In this document: positions 9,025-17,428 of the stretch, piece after piece
Numbering within the stretch: position 1 is the first letter of the stretch
How the letters are laid out: each line of letters begins with the position of its first letter
Origin: Niabella beijingensis
Lineage (GTDB): Bacteria; Bacteroidota; Bacteroidia; Chitinophagales; Chitinophagaceae
Reading direction: 5' to 3'
Length of the DNA stretch: 64,000 bases
Assembly (NCBI RefSeq): GCF_020034665.1
Contig: NZ_JAIQDI010000001.1
Location: 3,472,001-3,536,000 of the forward strand
Translations under genes and position numbers: made by a program
The notes under the pieces: generated by a model
Told to the model about the DNA's origin: nothing
Database searches by the model: none
The model's input: the letters and a program-made list of their open reading frames with translations, nothing else

Positions 9025-9052
9025 ATCCCGGCACCACTAATGCTGCCGGGAT
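9025..9052 (-). terminator. Rho-independent terminator of ribBA
   Basis: Arms ATCCCGGCA and TGCCGGGAT followed, on the minus strand, by a run of about eight T. It lies 26 bp after the ribBA stop. Confidence 0.85.
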
Positions 9053-9077
9053 AACTATTTATGGTATCCGGGTATTG

Positions 9078-10277
9078 CTAAAACTCGTGACCCAGTTTTT
9101 CTTTTTTGGTACGCAGGTATTTTTCATTGTGCTCGTTGGGAGTGATCACAATGGGTACGCTTTCCACGATCTCCAGGCCATAACCGATAAGGCCGATCCG
9201 TTTCCGGGGATTATTGCTCATCAGGCGGAGCTTTGTAACGTTCAGGTGGCGGAGGATCTGTGCGCCGACACCATAATCCCGCTCATCCATTTTAAAGCCC
9301 AGGTGCAGGTTGGCTTCCACGGTGTCCATGCCATTTTCCTGCAGTTTGTAGGCCTTCAGTTTATTCATCAGCCCGATGCCGCGGCCTTCCTGGTTCATGT
9401 AAAGAATAATTCCTTTTCCTTCCTGCTCCACCATCTGCATGGCTTTGTGCAGCTGGTCGCCACAGTCGCAGCGCAGGGAGCCCAGGATGTCTCCGGTAAA
9501 ACAGGAGGAGTGTACTCTTGTCAGCACCGGTTCGCCTTTTTCCCATTCACCTTTGATCAGCGCCAGGTGTTCGTTGTTGCTGTTCTTATCTCTGAAAGCC
9601 ACCAGGGTAAAATTGCCATATCGGGTAGGCATGTTCACCCGTACAATTTCTTCGATCAGCGAATCGCGTTTGAGGCGGTATTCGATCAGGTCTTTGATAC
9701 AAATCAGCTTCAGATCAAATTTCTTCGCCACTTCGATCAGGTCCGGCAGGCGGGCCATAGTGCCGTCGTCATTCATGATCTCCACCAGCACGGCCCCATG
9801 CGGGTAAGGGAACCCGGCCAGCCGGGCCAGGTCGGTAGCTGCTTCGGTATGTCCTACCCGGCGCAGTACCCCGCCTTTTTTGGAGCGCAGCGGGAAAATA
9901 TGCCCGGGACGGCCCAGGTCGGAAGGGTTGGTGAAGGGGTTATTGAGCGCTTCGATGGTCTTGGCCCTGTCGGAAGCGGAGATACCCGTACCACAGCCAT
10001 TGCCCAGCAGGTCCACAGAAATGGTAAATGCCGTTTCATGCAAAGCGGTGTTGTTGGTAACCATGGGAGGCAGGTTCAGCTCATCGCATCGCTCTTCCGG
10101 CAGCGGGGTGCAGATAAGGCCGCGCCCGTTCTTGGCCATAAAATTTACGATCTCCGGTGTGATGGTAGCAGCAGCGGTAATAAAATCGCCTTCATTCTCA
10201 CGGTCTTCATCATCTACAACAATTACCAGTTGGCCGTTTTTAACGGCCTCAATGGCGCTTTCTATTGTATCAAACAT
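9078..10277 (-). CDS. ribBA: Bifunctional DHBP synthase / GTP cyclohydrolase II
   Basis: A 399-residue fusion that makes both riboflavin precursors. Residues 1-200 are 3,4-dihydroxy-2-butanone-4-phosphate synthase ([11 protein letters not shown] at 22-32, binding Mg and ribulose-5-phosphate; [11 protein letters not shown] at 143-153). Residues 205-399 are GTP cyclohydrolase II, with zinc ligands Cys259, Cys270 and Cys272 and [16 protein letters not shown] near 290-305. Both active sites look intact, so the fusion should be fully functional, unlike RibBA proteins with a dead half. A TATCTTTG promoter precedes it and a strong terminator follows, so it is monocistronic. No FMN riboswitch is evident in the short leader. 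Confidence 0.97.
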   Translation of the reverse strand: MFDTIESAIEAVKNGQLVIVVDDEDRENEGDFITAAATITPEIVNFMAKNGRGLICTPLPEERCDELNLPPMVTNNTALHETAFTISVDLLGNGCGTGISASDRAKTIEALNNPFTNPSDLGRPGHIFPLRSKKGGVLRRVGHTEAATDLARLAGFPYPHGAVLVEIMNDDGTMARLPDLIEVAKKFDLKLICIKDLIEYRLKRDSLIEEIVRVNMPTRYGNFTLVAFRDKNSNNEHLALIKGEWEKGEPVLTRVHSSCFTGDILGSLRCDCGDQLHKAMQMVEQEGKGIILYMNQEGRGIGLMNKLKAYKLQENGMDTVEANLHLGFKMDERDYGVGAQILRHLNVTKLRLMSNNPRKRIGLIGYGLEIVESVPIVITPNEHNEKYLRTKKEKLGHEF

Positions 10278-10297
10278 ATTTTTTGCTGAAATTTATA

Positions 10298-10305
10298 CAA
10301 AGATA
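10298..10305 (-). promoter_or_regulatory. -7 element of the ribBA promoter
   Basis: TATCTTTG on the minus strand, about 20 nt before the ATG at 10277; matches TAnnTTTG. Confidence 0.6.
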
Positions 10306-10437
10306 ACGATTGTAAGCGGGTTTGGTTCAGTATAGCAGTAGGGTTATCAGGAAGAACGGCTGGCATCCGGGATGTATGGCGGGTGGTTGTTGACGCGGAT
10401 CAATATCCTGATTTGTTAAGAGACTGGTTACAATTTG

Positions 10438-10462
10438 TTAACATTTGGGGTCCAAATGTTAA
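10438..10462 (+). promoter_or_regulatory. Perfect inverted repeat upstream of the Oar-like receptor (operator candidate)
   Basis: Perfect 11-bp arms TTAACATTTGG and CCAAATGTTAA around GGT lie just upstream of a near-consensus -7 element TATGTTTC (10470-10477), in the usual -35 zone. The symmetry fits a dimeric regulator site. ATTTGTTAAC-like half-sites also occur nearby (10431-10440). Confidence 0.55.
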
Positions 10463-10510
10463 AGTTTATTATGTTTCTTTGCCCCTTGAAATCACTTAAT
10501 CCCAAAATTT

Positions 10511-13500
10511 ATGTTTAAGAAAATTTATCTTGTTTTGGCTGTGGTATTGCTTTCCGTGGCCGGTCTGCATGCGCAGGTAACAACGAGTGGAGCCTCCGGA
10601 ACTGTAAAAGGACAGAACGGGGAAGCCCTCGCTGGCGCAACGGTGGTATTAACCCATACACCAACGGGTACTGTATACAGCACTACATCCAAAACTGGCG
10701 GTGTATTCAATATTCAGAATATCAACCCCGGCGGACCTTATACCCTTGAAGTGTCCAATGTGGGCTATGAAACCTATACCTTATCTGATATCTCCATCCC
10801 CCTCGGCGATGTTTACCAGGCAACGGTGAACATGAGCACTGTGGCACAGCAGCTGTCTGAAATAATTGTATCCGGCGCCGCACGCAACCAGCGTATTGGT
10901 GCCGCCACCAATATTTCCAGAACACAGATCACCAATCTTCCCAATATCAACCGGAGCCTGATGGATGTGACCAAGCTCTCTCCCCAGGCGAATGGCGGAA
11001 GCTTTTTGGGAATGAGTAACCGGTTTAACAATATTACTGTGGATGGCTCTGTATTCAATAATAACTTTGGATTGGGTAGCAACCCGCTTCCCGGTGGTGC
11101 TTCGCAGCCGATCTCTATCGACGCGATCGACCAGGTACAGGTAAACCTGGCGCCGTATGATGTACGCCAGGCGGGCTTTACCGGAGCCGGTGTGAACGCG
11201 GTGACCCGTCGCGGTACCAATGAATTTTATGCAACGGTTTACGATTTTTACAGAAACCAGAGTTTTAACGGGAAAAAGATCGATGGTTTTGAAATGCCTT
11301 CTGTGCTGAAATCTTCTTCAAATGTTTTCGGCGCCAGCGTGGGTGGTCCTATTATTAAGAACAAACTATTCTTCTTTGTGAACGGGGAATATGAAAAGAA
11401 ACTCAACCCCGGCCAAAGCTGGGTACCTTCAAAGCAAGCAGGTGACAAGAGTCCAAATGCTGTACCCAATGTACTGGAATCGGATATGGTGAAGATGAGC
11501 GATTTTCTTAAATCGAAATACGGTTACGACCCCGGCGGGTTCTCCGGTTACGATTTTAATACCAAGAATACCAAATTCCTGGGTCGCATCGACTGGAATA
11601 TTAACGACTATCACCGGTTCTCGATCCGGTATAACCAGGCAGAAACCTCTGATGATGTATTGACCAATACCAGCAGCGGACCCAACCCGCGTATCTCCAA
11701 CGGCCGTGTCGGGGGACCATCGGGTGGTTTAAACTTCTCCAATGCCAATTACACACAAAATAATAATGTATACTCACTGGTAGGTGAGCTGAACAGCAAA
11801 TTCAGCAGTTCGGTTTCCAACCAGTTCCTGGCTTCCTTTACCAAGATCCACGATTTCCGCGCCACACCTGGCTCACAGTTTCCTTTTGTGGACATTATGC
11901 GGGATGCCAACAATGTGCTGATGAGTTTTGGTTCTGAGATCTATTCCTATCAGAACTATGTAAAGAACAATACCATAAACATTGCGGATAACCTTACCTG
12001 GAACCTGGGGCAGCACAACATCCTGGCGGGCGCCAGCTTTGATTATATGTCGTTCGAAAACTCGTTTGCCAACTTCGGCGGACAAAGCTATTACCGCTAT
12101 GCTTCCATGCAGGATTTTATGGATAATAAAGCGCCCACCGTTTTTGCTATTACCTACAGCAATACAGACCGTGCAGCTGTAGAGGCAGCTAAGGCCAAAT
12201 TTGGTCAGTTGGGCCTGTATTTACAGGATAATTATACCGTGAACGATCGTCTGAAACTGACCTACGGGGTGCGGTTTGATCTTCCGTTCTATCCCGGCGA
12301 CAAAGTGTCTAACGACTCTTTATATGCCATTCCACTGCGTGATCCTTCGGGCCAGGAATTCCGCGCAGATGTGGGTGTCTGGCCCAAAGCAAGGCTGTTG
12401 GTATCTCCCCGTGTAGGCTTTACCTATACTGCCGGAGACGACCGGAGCTGGGTGGTTAGAGGCGGAACCGGCATCTTTACCGGAAGGATCCCGTTTGTAT
12501 GGCTGGTAAACCAGTCGTCTGACAATGGGGTGCTGAATACTACGGCAACATATACCCCTTCCAATGCCAATATGAACGACTATCTATTTGATCCCAACCG
12601 TACAGCGCATGTGCCTCAGACCCTGCCCTCCAATTTGGGGATCGTCCAGGGTGCTTATTACAGTGTAACTTCTCCTGATTTTAAAATACCCCAGGTATGG
12701 AGAAGCAACCTGGCCATTGATAAAAGCTTTGGCGATGGATATACCGCTTCTATCGAAGGGATTTTCTCTAAAACCATTAATGCTGTTTATCATTACAATG
12801 CCAACCTGGGTGATGTAAAAGGACCGCGTACCGGTTTTGGCGGTGATGACCGGAATACCTATAACAAGTACTATACTACCAAAGTAGATCAGGTGTTTGT
12901 AATGGACAATACTTCCAAAGGCTCTTCATTTGCGCTTACGGCAGCACTGGCGCGCAGGTTCTCTAAAAACTGGCAGGCTTCTGTGGCTTATACCTACGCC
13001 AATGCAAAGGATATTTCTCCCAACAATGGGGACCGCTCCCAGAGCTCCTGGACCCAGAACGCGATCATTGCCAATCCCAATGCACCGGAGCTGGGTTATT
13101 CCGCCTACAATATTCCGCATCGGGTAAACGCCTATGCATCTTACCGGTTTGAGTATGCCAATAAAAACCTGGCCAGCACGATTACCCTGTTTTACTCTGG
13201 TGCTTCCCAGCAACGCTACCTGTACCGGTATGGCGGCGATATCAATGGAGATGGTGCCACCAACGACCTGTTCTTTATACCTGAATCAAGAAACGGACTG
13301 GAACAGCAGTTTACAACACTGCAGGTTAAGAATGCTGCTGGAGATGTAACTGCCACTTATACTCCTGAAGAACAGGCAGACGCTTTCTGGTCTTTTGTTG
13401 AAAATGATAAACAACTGAAAAACCGTAAGGGAGAATATGTGGATCGTTTTGATGCATTATTACCATGGGTAAACCAGCTGGATCTGCGGTTCCTTCAAGA

Positions 13501-13756
13501 CATCCGGCCTACCATCGGCAATCGCAAGCATACCTTCCAGATCAGCGTGGATATTCAGAACCTGTTGAACATGTTCAACGATGGATGGGGTAACAGGTAT
13601 ACTTATAACTATGGAGGTTTCTCCGACCAGGGTATCCTTGGGGTAAGCAGCGGTAAGTATACTTATAATCCAACCAGTCCTAAAACGGTATACAGCAAGG
13701 CCAATAACTTTGGCAGCACCTGGAACATGCAGCTGGGTATCCGTTATATCTTTTAA
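10511..13756 (+). CDS. Oar-like TonB-dependent receptor with N-terminal carboxypeptidase-regulatory-like domain
   Basis: A 1081-residue outer membrane protein. Signal peptide 1-21 (ending LHAQ), carboxypeptidase-regulatory-like domain about 28-112 (VKGQNGEALAGATVVLTHT), then a TonB plug (ISRTQITNLPNINRSLMDVTKLSPQ; VDGSVFNNNFGL) and a barrel ending in MQLGIRYIF. The plug has the Oar pattern (NAVTRRGTNEFYATVYDFYRNQSFNGK) and not the SusC VVGYGT signature, and there is no SusD partner. Oar-type proteins are linked to uptake of large ligands and to surface or secretion functions; the ligand here is unknown. Single gene bounded by a palindromic operator candidate and a terminator. Confidence 0.92.
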   Translation: MFKKIYLVLAVVLLSVAGLHAQVTTSGASGTVKGQNGEALAGATVVLTHTPTGTVYSTTSKTGGVFNIQNINPGGPYTLEVSNVGYETYTLSDISIPLGDVYQATVNMSTVAQQLSEIIVSGAARNQRIGAATNISRTQITNLPNINRSLMDVTKLSPQANGGSFLGMSNRFNNITVDGSVFNNNFGLGSNPLPGGASQPISIDAIDQVQVNLAPYDVRQAGFTGAGVNAVTRRGTNEFYATVYDFYRNQSFNGKKIDGFEMPSVLKSSSNVFGASVGGPIIKNKLFFFVNGEYEKKLNPGQSWVPSKQAGDKSPNAVPNVLESDMVKMSDFLKSKYGYDPGGFSGYDFNTKNTKFLGRIDWNINDYHRFSIRYNQAETSDDVLTNTSSGPNPRISNGRVGGPSGGLNFSNANYTQNNNVYSLVGELNSKFSSSVSNQFLASFTKIHDFRATPGSQFPFVDIMRDANNVLMSFGSEIYSYQNYVKNNTINIADNLTWNLGQHNILAGASFDYMSFENSFANFGGQSYYRYASMQDFMDNKAPTVFAITYSNTDRAAVEAAKAKFGQLGLYLQDNYTVNDRLKLTYGVRFDLPFYPGDKVSNDSLYAIPLRDPSGQEFRADVGVWPKARLLVSPRVGFTYTAGDDRSWVVRGGTGIFTGRIPFVWLVNQSSDNGVLNTTATYTPSNANMNDYLFDPNRTAHVPQTLPSNLGIVQGAYYSVTSPDFKIPQVWRSNLAIDKSFGDGYTASIEGIFSKTINAVYHYNANLGDVKGPRTGFGGDDRNTYNKYYTTKVDQVFVMDNTSKGSSFALTAALARRFSKNWQASVAYTYANAKDISPNNGDRSQSSWTQNAIIANPNAPELGYSAYNIPHRVNAYASYRFEYANKNLASTITLFYSGASQQRYLYRYGGDINGDGATNDLFFIPESRNGLEQQFTTLQVKNAAGDVTATYTPEEQADAFWSFVENDKQLKNRKGEYVDRFDALLPWVNQLDLRFLQDIRPTIGNRKHTFQISVDIQNLLNMFNDGWGNRYTYNYGGFSDQGILGVSSGKYTYNPTSPKTVYSKANNFGSTWNMQLGIRYIF

Positions 13757-13781
13757 TGCAACTACCAATACTAAAATTGTC

Positions 13782-13803
13782 AAAACCGCCTCCGGGCGGT
13801 TTT
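13782..13803 (+). terminator. Rho-independent terminator of the Oar-like receptor gene
   Basis: Arms AAAACCGCC and GGCGGTTTT around TCCG, followed by a T run, 25 bp after the stop codon. Confidence 0.85.
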
Positions 13804-13988
13804 TTGCTTTTCAGGAGGTATTGGGAACTCCAGGCAGCGCAGCCATACGATGCACTGCATAGATTAGCTTGTTCATATGTTTTAGGTTGTGCCTGTTACC
13901 TGGGCCATTTATTAAGCCGGAATTATTTATTACTGCTATACAATTATACTCTTGCTGCAATTAGTGAGAAGCTCAGTAATGCTGCTGC

Positions 13989-14023
13989 GCCGGCCGGGAG
14001 GCCTGCGCAAGAGAATTATTTAT
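13989..14023 (+). repeat. 35-bp direct repeat, left copy
   Basis: A copy of CCGGYCGGGAGGCCTGCGC plus MAGARARTTATTTAT. The right copy at 14585-14619 has the same orientation; both flank the AT-rich RidA-like gene. Within the 35 bases about 29 are identical by eye. Confidence 0.6.
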
Positions 14024-14040
14024 TGCGATAATTTTTCAAA

Positions 14041-14475
14041 TTATTTTGGCAAATGTGCGATCAGTTCAACTTCTAATTTTGCTTTCGGCATATATAGTCG
14101 CTCGATTTGTACCCAAGTTGCTGCCGGGAAGTCGCCCTTGTAAAATTCCTTTCTTATATTATTATATTTTTTCATTGCCTCAATGTCTGTTGTATATAAA
14201 TTCTCTTTTACCACATTTTCAAATGTCGCTCCATAGCTGGATAGCGAAGCTTTTAAAGCCTTATAAACAGAAGTGATGCCTTCAGGCGTTATATCATTTG
14301 TTACTGCACCTGAAATGTAGAGAACATTGTCAACTTTTAGAACTTGAGTATAGCCAGCAACTGTATCTTGTTTTGCCTTATTGTTCCAATGCCATTTTTC
14401 TTTTTCAATTTTTGCTTCTTGTGAAAACGCTTTGCAAAAGACTAAAAGAAAGAATAATAGGATGAAATATCGCAT
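14041..14475 (-). CDS. Secreted RidA/YjgF-family protein
   Basis: A 144-residue protein with a signal peptide (1-18, KAFSQ) and a single Rid fold (VDNVLYISGAVTND at 48-61, ASLSSYGATFENVVKENLYTTD near 76-97, KLEVELIAHL at the end). Canonical RidA imine deaminases have an active-site Arg in a P-x-R-S-x-V pattern; here that place reads FPAATWVQIERL (116-127), so the Arg is missing and deaminase activity is doubtful. Export is also atypical for cytosolic RidA. The gene is clearly richer in A+T than its neighbours and sits between two 35-bp direct repeats, suggesting recent acquisition. No partner gene. Confidence 0.85.
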   Translation of the reverse strand: MRYFILLFFLLVFCKAFSQEAKIEKEKWHWNNKAKQDTVAGYTQVLKVDNVLYISGAVTNDITPEGITSVYKALKASLSSYGATFENVVKENLYTTDIEAMKKYNNIRKEFYKGDFPAATWVQIERLYMPKAKLEVELIAHLPK

Positions 14476-14584
14476 AGCTGTTTAATTTAAATAAGGTTTC
14501 AGTAAAAATAGTCAATGCGTATGAGAGATAGTGAAAAATGCAAAAGTGAACAGTATTTCCAGGTAACTATGCTTTCTGCTGGTT

Positions 14585-14619
14585 ACCGGTCGGGAGGCCT
14601 GCGCCAGAAAGTTATTTAT
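14585..14619 (+). repeat. 35-bp direct repeat, right copy
   Basis: Second copy of the repeat at 13989-14023, same orientation, 596 bp away, on the other side of the RidA-like gene. Confidence 0.6.
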
Positions 14620-15013
14620 CCATAGGCTCAGTTTTTTTATGGGCATGCCCTGTTATGTGGAACCGGGCGCGACCTGCGCGACACAGGCCTTTCGTCTGCC
14701 AGGGAGAGGAACAATTTTTTTCATCTTGTTCCGGTAACTATAGAACCGCTTCGCTGAGGGCAGCGACCGGGCAATGGATTTTTTGTAAAGGCCATAGGCC
14801 TGATTGATTTTTTAACTCCCGGAATTTATTCCGGGGGGACCCACATGCTACGGAGCGCAGGAGTGCCATGGGCACGGTGCATAAAAGCAACGGTTTAGCG
14901 GGCAGGGTAAAACCCAGGTACCCCCACCTGAAAGCAGGGGGGAGGTGCCTAATACCTAAACTAATTTATCAAAATCCTAAGCCGTTGAAGCAAAAAGCTA
15001 AACCGGCCCACCT

Positions 15014-15037
15014 AAAAGCTTCGCGCGCGAAGCTTTT
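15014..15037. terminator. Perfect 24-bp palindrome with T run (terminator-like)
   Basis: Half-site AAAAGCTTCGCG followed directly by its reverse complement and then two more T (six T in all). It would fold as a terminator on the plus strand, yet no gene ends just upstream, so it may close an unrecognised transcript. Confidence 0.5.
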
Positions 15038-15081
15038 TTCTATGTTAAGGGTATACAAAACCTAAACTGACCAGAGAGAGA

Positions 15082-15110
15082 AGGTGGGTACCCCCACCTG
15101 CACAGGTGGG
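15082..15110. other. Mutually exclusive hairpins (three-arm structure)
   Basis: AGGTGGG (15082-15088) can pair with CCCACCT (15093-15099). Alternatively CCCACCTG (15093-15100) pairs perfectly with CAGGTGGG (15103-15110). The shared middle arm makes the stems alternatives, as in attenuators, but such arrangements also arise from simple tandem repeats. Confidence 0.4.
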
Positions 15111-15346
15111 TGCGTTTAGGCAAAAGCTTCAACAGTTTAACAAATTGCTTTGCAAGCTAAGGTAAAAGCCTGGTGCGTTTGGGTTTTAGGTACGCGGGGG
15201 TACCCGGGAGGTGGGGTAAAGTAGTGCGGAGCAGGCGGGGGAAATAAATGCATAACCGGGATGAAAGAGTGCCGCTTTGTTTGCCTGCCGGCATGTTACC
15301 TGTTGCGCTTGCCCCGCTTATCTCGTTTATGTAAGAAACTGCCTTT

Positions 15347-15760
15347 ATGAAAAAGATATATTTCCTGTTTATAAGCCTGATGGCATTGGCTGTTATTTCC
15401 TGTACAAAGGAGGAGCTGAGTACAGAAAGGTTCTATGGCAGCTGGAGATTGCTGGCTTTTGTAACTCATGGAGCTTCATCCTTACCAGAAACCTACCTGG
15501 GGAGTGGTACCTACATCGAACTGAAGAGCACGGGGGTGCTTAGCCAGTATACTGACGGCAAGATGACTGCTACAGAAAAAATCAAGATAGAAAGACGAAC
15601 CGCTGACTGCAGCGAGCCGAAGGGACAAAAATATTGGGCGCTGGAATATGAAAGCGGTAGCCATGAGGCTATTAAAGTAGATAAGGATACGCTTACAATT
15701 TATACGCCGCCCTGCTTATACGACGGCCGCGTGGTTACCTATGTGCGGATGCGCAACTAA
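15347..15760 (+). CDS. Small lipoprotein, lipocalin-like size and layout, function unknown
   Basis: A 137-residue protein with a lipoprotein signal (lipid-acceptor Cys19 in VISC). FYGSWRLLAF near the N-terminus and regularly spaced beta-strand-like segments (GTYIELKSTGVLSQY, YWALEYESGSHEAIKVDKDTLTIY) resemble the lipocalin-like proteins often annotated in Bacteroidota, which start with a G-x-W motif. Cys residues near 88 and 125 could pair. I do not recognise a specific family. It stands alone after the noncoding region and is convergent with the DUF4846 gene. Confidence 0.75.
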   Translation: MKKIYFLFISLMALAVISCTKEELSTERFYGSWRLLAFVTHGASSLPETYLGSGTYIELKSTGVLSQYTDGKMTATEKIKIERRTADCSEPKGQKYWALEYESGSHEAIKVDKDTLTIYTPPCLYDGRVVTYVRMRN

Positions 15761-15938
15761 CGGGAGACAGGTCTTTTTTCATTGCGGGTATGAGACTCAA
15801 ATGTATAAAACGGTTTTGATTTTTCGGGGAGCAGATTTGATACAACCTGCAAGTGGCTGCACAGGATGGTCTTGCGGGGTACAGGTTGTGGCAACTGAGA
15901 GCTTTGGATATGCCATGATGAGCCGGTGCTGATTTTAC

Positions 15939-16793
15939 CTACTTCCATCCATATAACTGGTTGCTGTAAAAGGTCCATTCCGGTGTTTGGATAACGGCGG
16001 CGTCCGTTAATGCATACCAGGGACCGCCTTCTTCATCAGTTGGGTTTTTAAGAATATGAATGTCCTGTGCCGGCATATAACTCTGTGCCAGCAGGTAGCT
16101 TTTTTTACCTTTTTTATTTTCGGCCATGTCCACAACGATCACAGCATGACCGGGGGCGCCGGGTTTTAAGAACACATCGCCGGGTTGCAGCTCCTTCAGC
16201 GGCTTTGAATAAAGCGATGAGGGTAGTGTGGCGGTGCCACAATAGGCAAAAACGGTTTCCAGGTATTGCAGCAGTGTGGCATGGGTACTGGTAACGGGGC
16301 TGCCGGATACTTCTATGAGCTTTCTCCCGGAGAGCCGGTAACGGGTGCCTTTCAGCCAGCGGTCGTACCGGATCCAGGTGCCATCGCCGGCATTGAACCG
16401 GATCTCACTGAACCGTTTTGCAGCAAACAGGTATTCCGCACGCAGCCGCATTACCGCATCGGCGCATTGCTGCAGGTCTTTCGTGCCCACGCTTACATCC
16501 AGTACGGCGTATTGTGCCTGCTGGTTCTCTTTTAATGTGCCATTAAAAAGGTGTACCTGTTTGTCTTTTTTTAGCGGCAGCTGTTGCAGGTAAGTAGCAA
16601 AAGCAGCAGCCGGTTGCTGATGGCGGGTAAAACCTTCCGGAACACGGATCCGCGAAATGGTGGCGGGCAGGACCTCCTCCGGTAATGCAGACGGTACTGT
16701 TGTTATTGCGGCGGCATCCGGTGCTGCATATTCGCAGGCCGGAAAAAGCCAGCTGCCGAGGATCAGAAGCAGGGGTGTGATTTTCATGCGCAT
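15939..16793 (-). CDS. DUF4846-family lipoprotein
   Basis: A 284-residue protein with a lipobox ending at Cys20 (LFPAC). The order of motifs, PEGFTRHQ near 52-59, AFATYLQQLPL, VHLFNGTLKENQQAQYAVLDV, KDLQQCADAVMRLRAEYLF and a C-terminal LQPGDVFLKPGAPGHAVIVVD, is that of DUF4846. The segment with GHAVIVVD resembles the His-containing strand of NlpC/P60-like or transglutaminase-like peptidases, so a hydrolase fold is possible, but a matching nucleophile Cys is not obvious. Likely in the inner leaflet of the outer membrane or the periplasm. Single gene, divergent from rnhA. Confidence 0.85.
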   Translation of the reverse strand: MRMKITPLLLILGSWLFPACEYAAPDAAAITTVPSALPEEVLPATISRIRVPEGFTRHQQPAAAFATYLQQLPLKKDKQVHLFNGTLKENQQAQYAVLDVSVGTKDLQQCADAVMRLRAEYLFAAKRFSEIRFNAGDGTWIRYDRWLKGTRYRLSGRKLIEVSGSPVTSTHATLLQYLETVFAYCGTATLPSSLYSKPLKELQPGDVFLKPGAPGHAVIVVDMAENKKGKKSYLLAQSYMPAQDIHILKNPTDEEGGPWYALTDAAVIQTPEWTFYSNQLYGWK

Positions 16794-16874
16794 GGTGCAT
16801 TTAAATAAGGAAAATGTTTTAGAGATAGGAGTAGTGCAGCGCTAAATTCCATAAACAGATTAAAGGGCAACCAT

Positions 16875-16882
16875 TATCTTTG
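16875..16882 (+). promoter_or_regulatory. -7 element of the rnhA promoter
   Basis: TATCTTTG ending 6 nt before the ATG at 16889; implies a leaderless or nearly leaderless transcript. Confidence 0.65.
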
Positions 16883-16888
16883 TCCGCG

Positions 16889-17350
16889 ATGCAATCCCAG
16901 GGAATTACGATCTATACAGACGGTGCGGCGCGCGGCAATCCCGGCCCCGGTGGTTATGGTGTGCTGCTGATGTACGGCAAACACGTGAAGGAATTATCCG
17001 GCGGCTTTAAGCGCACTACCAATAACCGTATGGAACTGATGGCCGTAATTGAAGGGATAAAGACACTAAAAACAAGCGAGCTGCCGGTAACCATTTATTC
17101 CGACAGTCAGTATGTAGTGAACTCCGTTACCAAAGGCTGGCTGAATAACTGGGTACGTACCGATTTTAAAGGCGGTAAGAAGAATAAAGACCTCTGGATG
17201 CAATACCACCAGCTGTCAAAGAAATACCAGATCCGTTTTGTATGGGTAAAGGGACATGCAGACAACCCCTATAACAATCGCTGCGATGAACTGGCCACTG
17301 CTGCGGCTGATGGGCGCAACCTGGCGGAAGACGTAGGGTACGAGGGGTGA
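16889..17350 (+). CDS. rnhA: Ribonuclease HI
   Basis: A 153-residue RNase HI that cleaves RNA in RNA-DNA hybrids, such as Okazaki primers and R-loops. The catalytic carboxylates are all present: Asp11 (YTDGAARGNPGPGG), Glu49 (NRMEL), Asp72 (YSDSQYVV) and Asp133 (RCDELA). The basic handle region WLNNWVRTDFKGGKKNK and KGHADN are also conserved. I place the start at the ATG at 16889; a TTG nine bases upstream lies inside the promoter element. It is convergent with sdaA, with a shared inverted repeat between. Confidence 0.97.
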   Translation: MQSQGITIYTDGAARGNPGPGGYGVLLMYGKHVKELSGGFKRTTNNRMELMAVIEGIKTLKTSELPVTIYSDSQYVVNSVTKGWLNNWVRTDFKGGKKNKDLWMQYHQLSKKYQIRFVWVKGHADNPYNNRCDELATAAADGRNLAEDVGYEG

Positions 17351-17423
17351 GAATTGAGATTTGAGAAACGGGACGGGTGGCTGAAAGCTGACTGCTGAAA
17401 TCTCAAATCTGACGTCTCAATTC
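17351..17423. terminator. Long imperfect inverted repeat between convergent rnhA and sdaA
   Basis: GAATTGAGATTTGAGA (17351-17366) pairs with 17401-17423 (TCTCAAATC and TCTCAATTC, with a short extra segment between them). Probably a bidirectional terminator. Related GAATTGAG/TTTGAGA words recur at about 52150-52205, again between convergent genes. Confidence 0.6.
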
Positions 17424-17428
17424 TGATC

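Larger units (their letters stand above)
14620..15346. other. Noncoding, hairpin-rich intergenic region
   Basis: About 730 bp without a credible gene. It holds three occurrences of a GGTACCCCC-containing motif (14917-14930 and 15087-15100 direct, about 15196-15204 inverted), repeated CCTAAACT words (about 14954 and 15060), a perfect 24-bp palindrome (15014-15037) and overlapping stems at 15082-15110. The composition and repeat content suggest the remains of a mobile element or an unrecognised structured RNA; neither is established. Confidence 0.5.

Noticed and set aside
8322..10289. 655-codon open frame on the plus strand
   Set aside because: It lies antisense to ribBA and the YkuD_2 gene, both clearly recognised by catalytic motifs; the product resembles no family and starts/ends without a promoter or ribosome site. 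A shadow frame.
14868..15065. 65-codon plus-strand frame in the noncoding island
   Set aside because: Its sequence spans repeat words and the 24-bp palindrome; composition (Lys/Ala/Leu runs) and lack of a start signal argue against coding.
15842..15889. ACAACCTG/CAGGTTGT inverted repeat between convergent genes as a terminator
   Set aside because: The arms are only 8 bp with a 32-base loop and no T run, so it is not convincing as a terminator.
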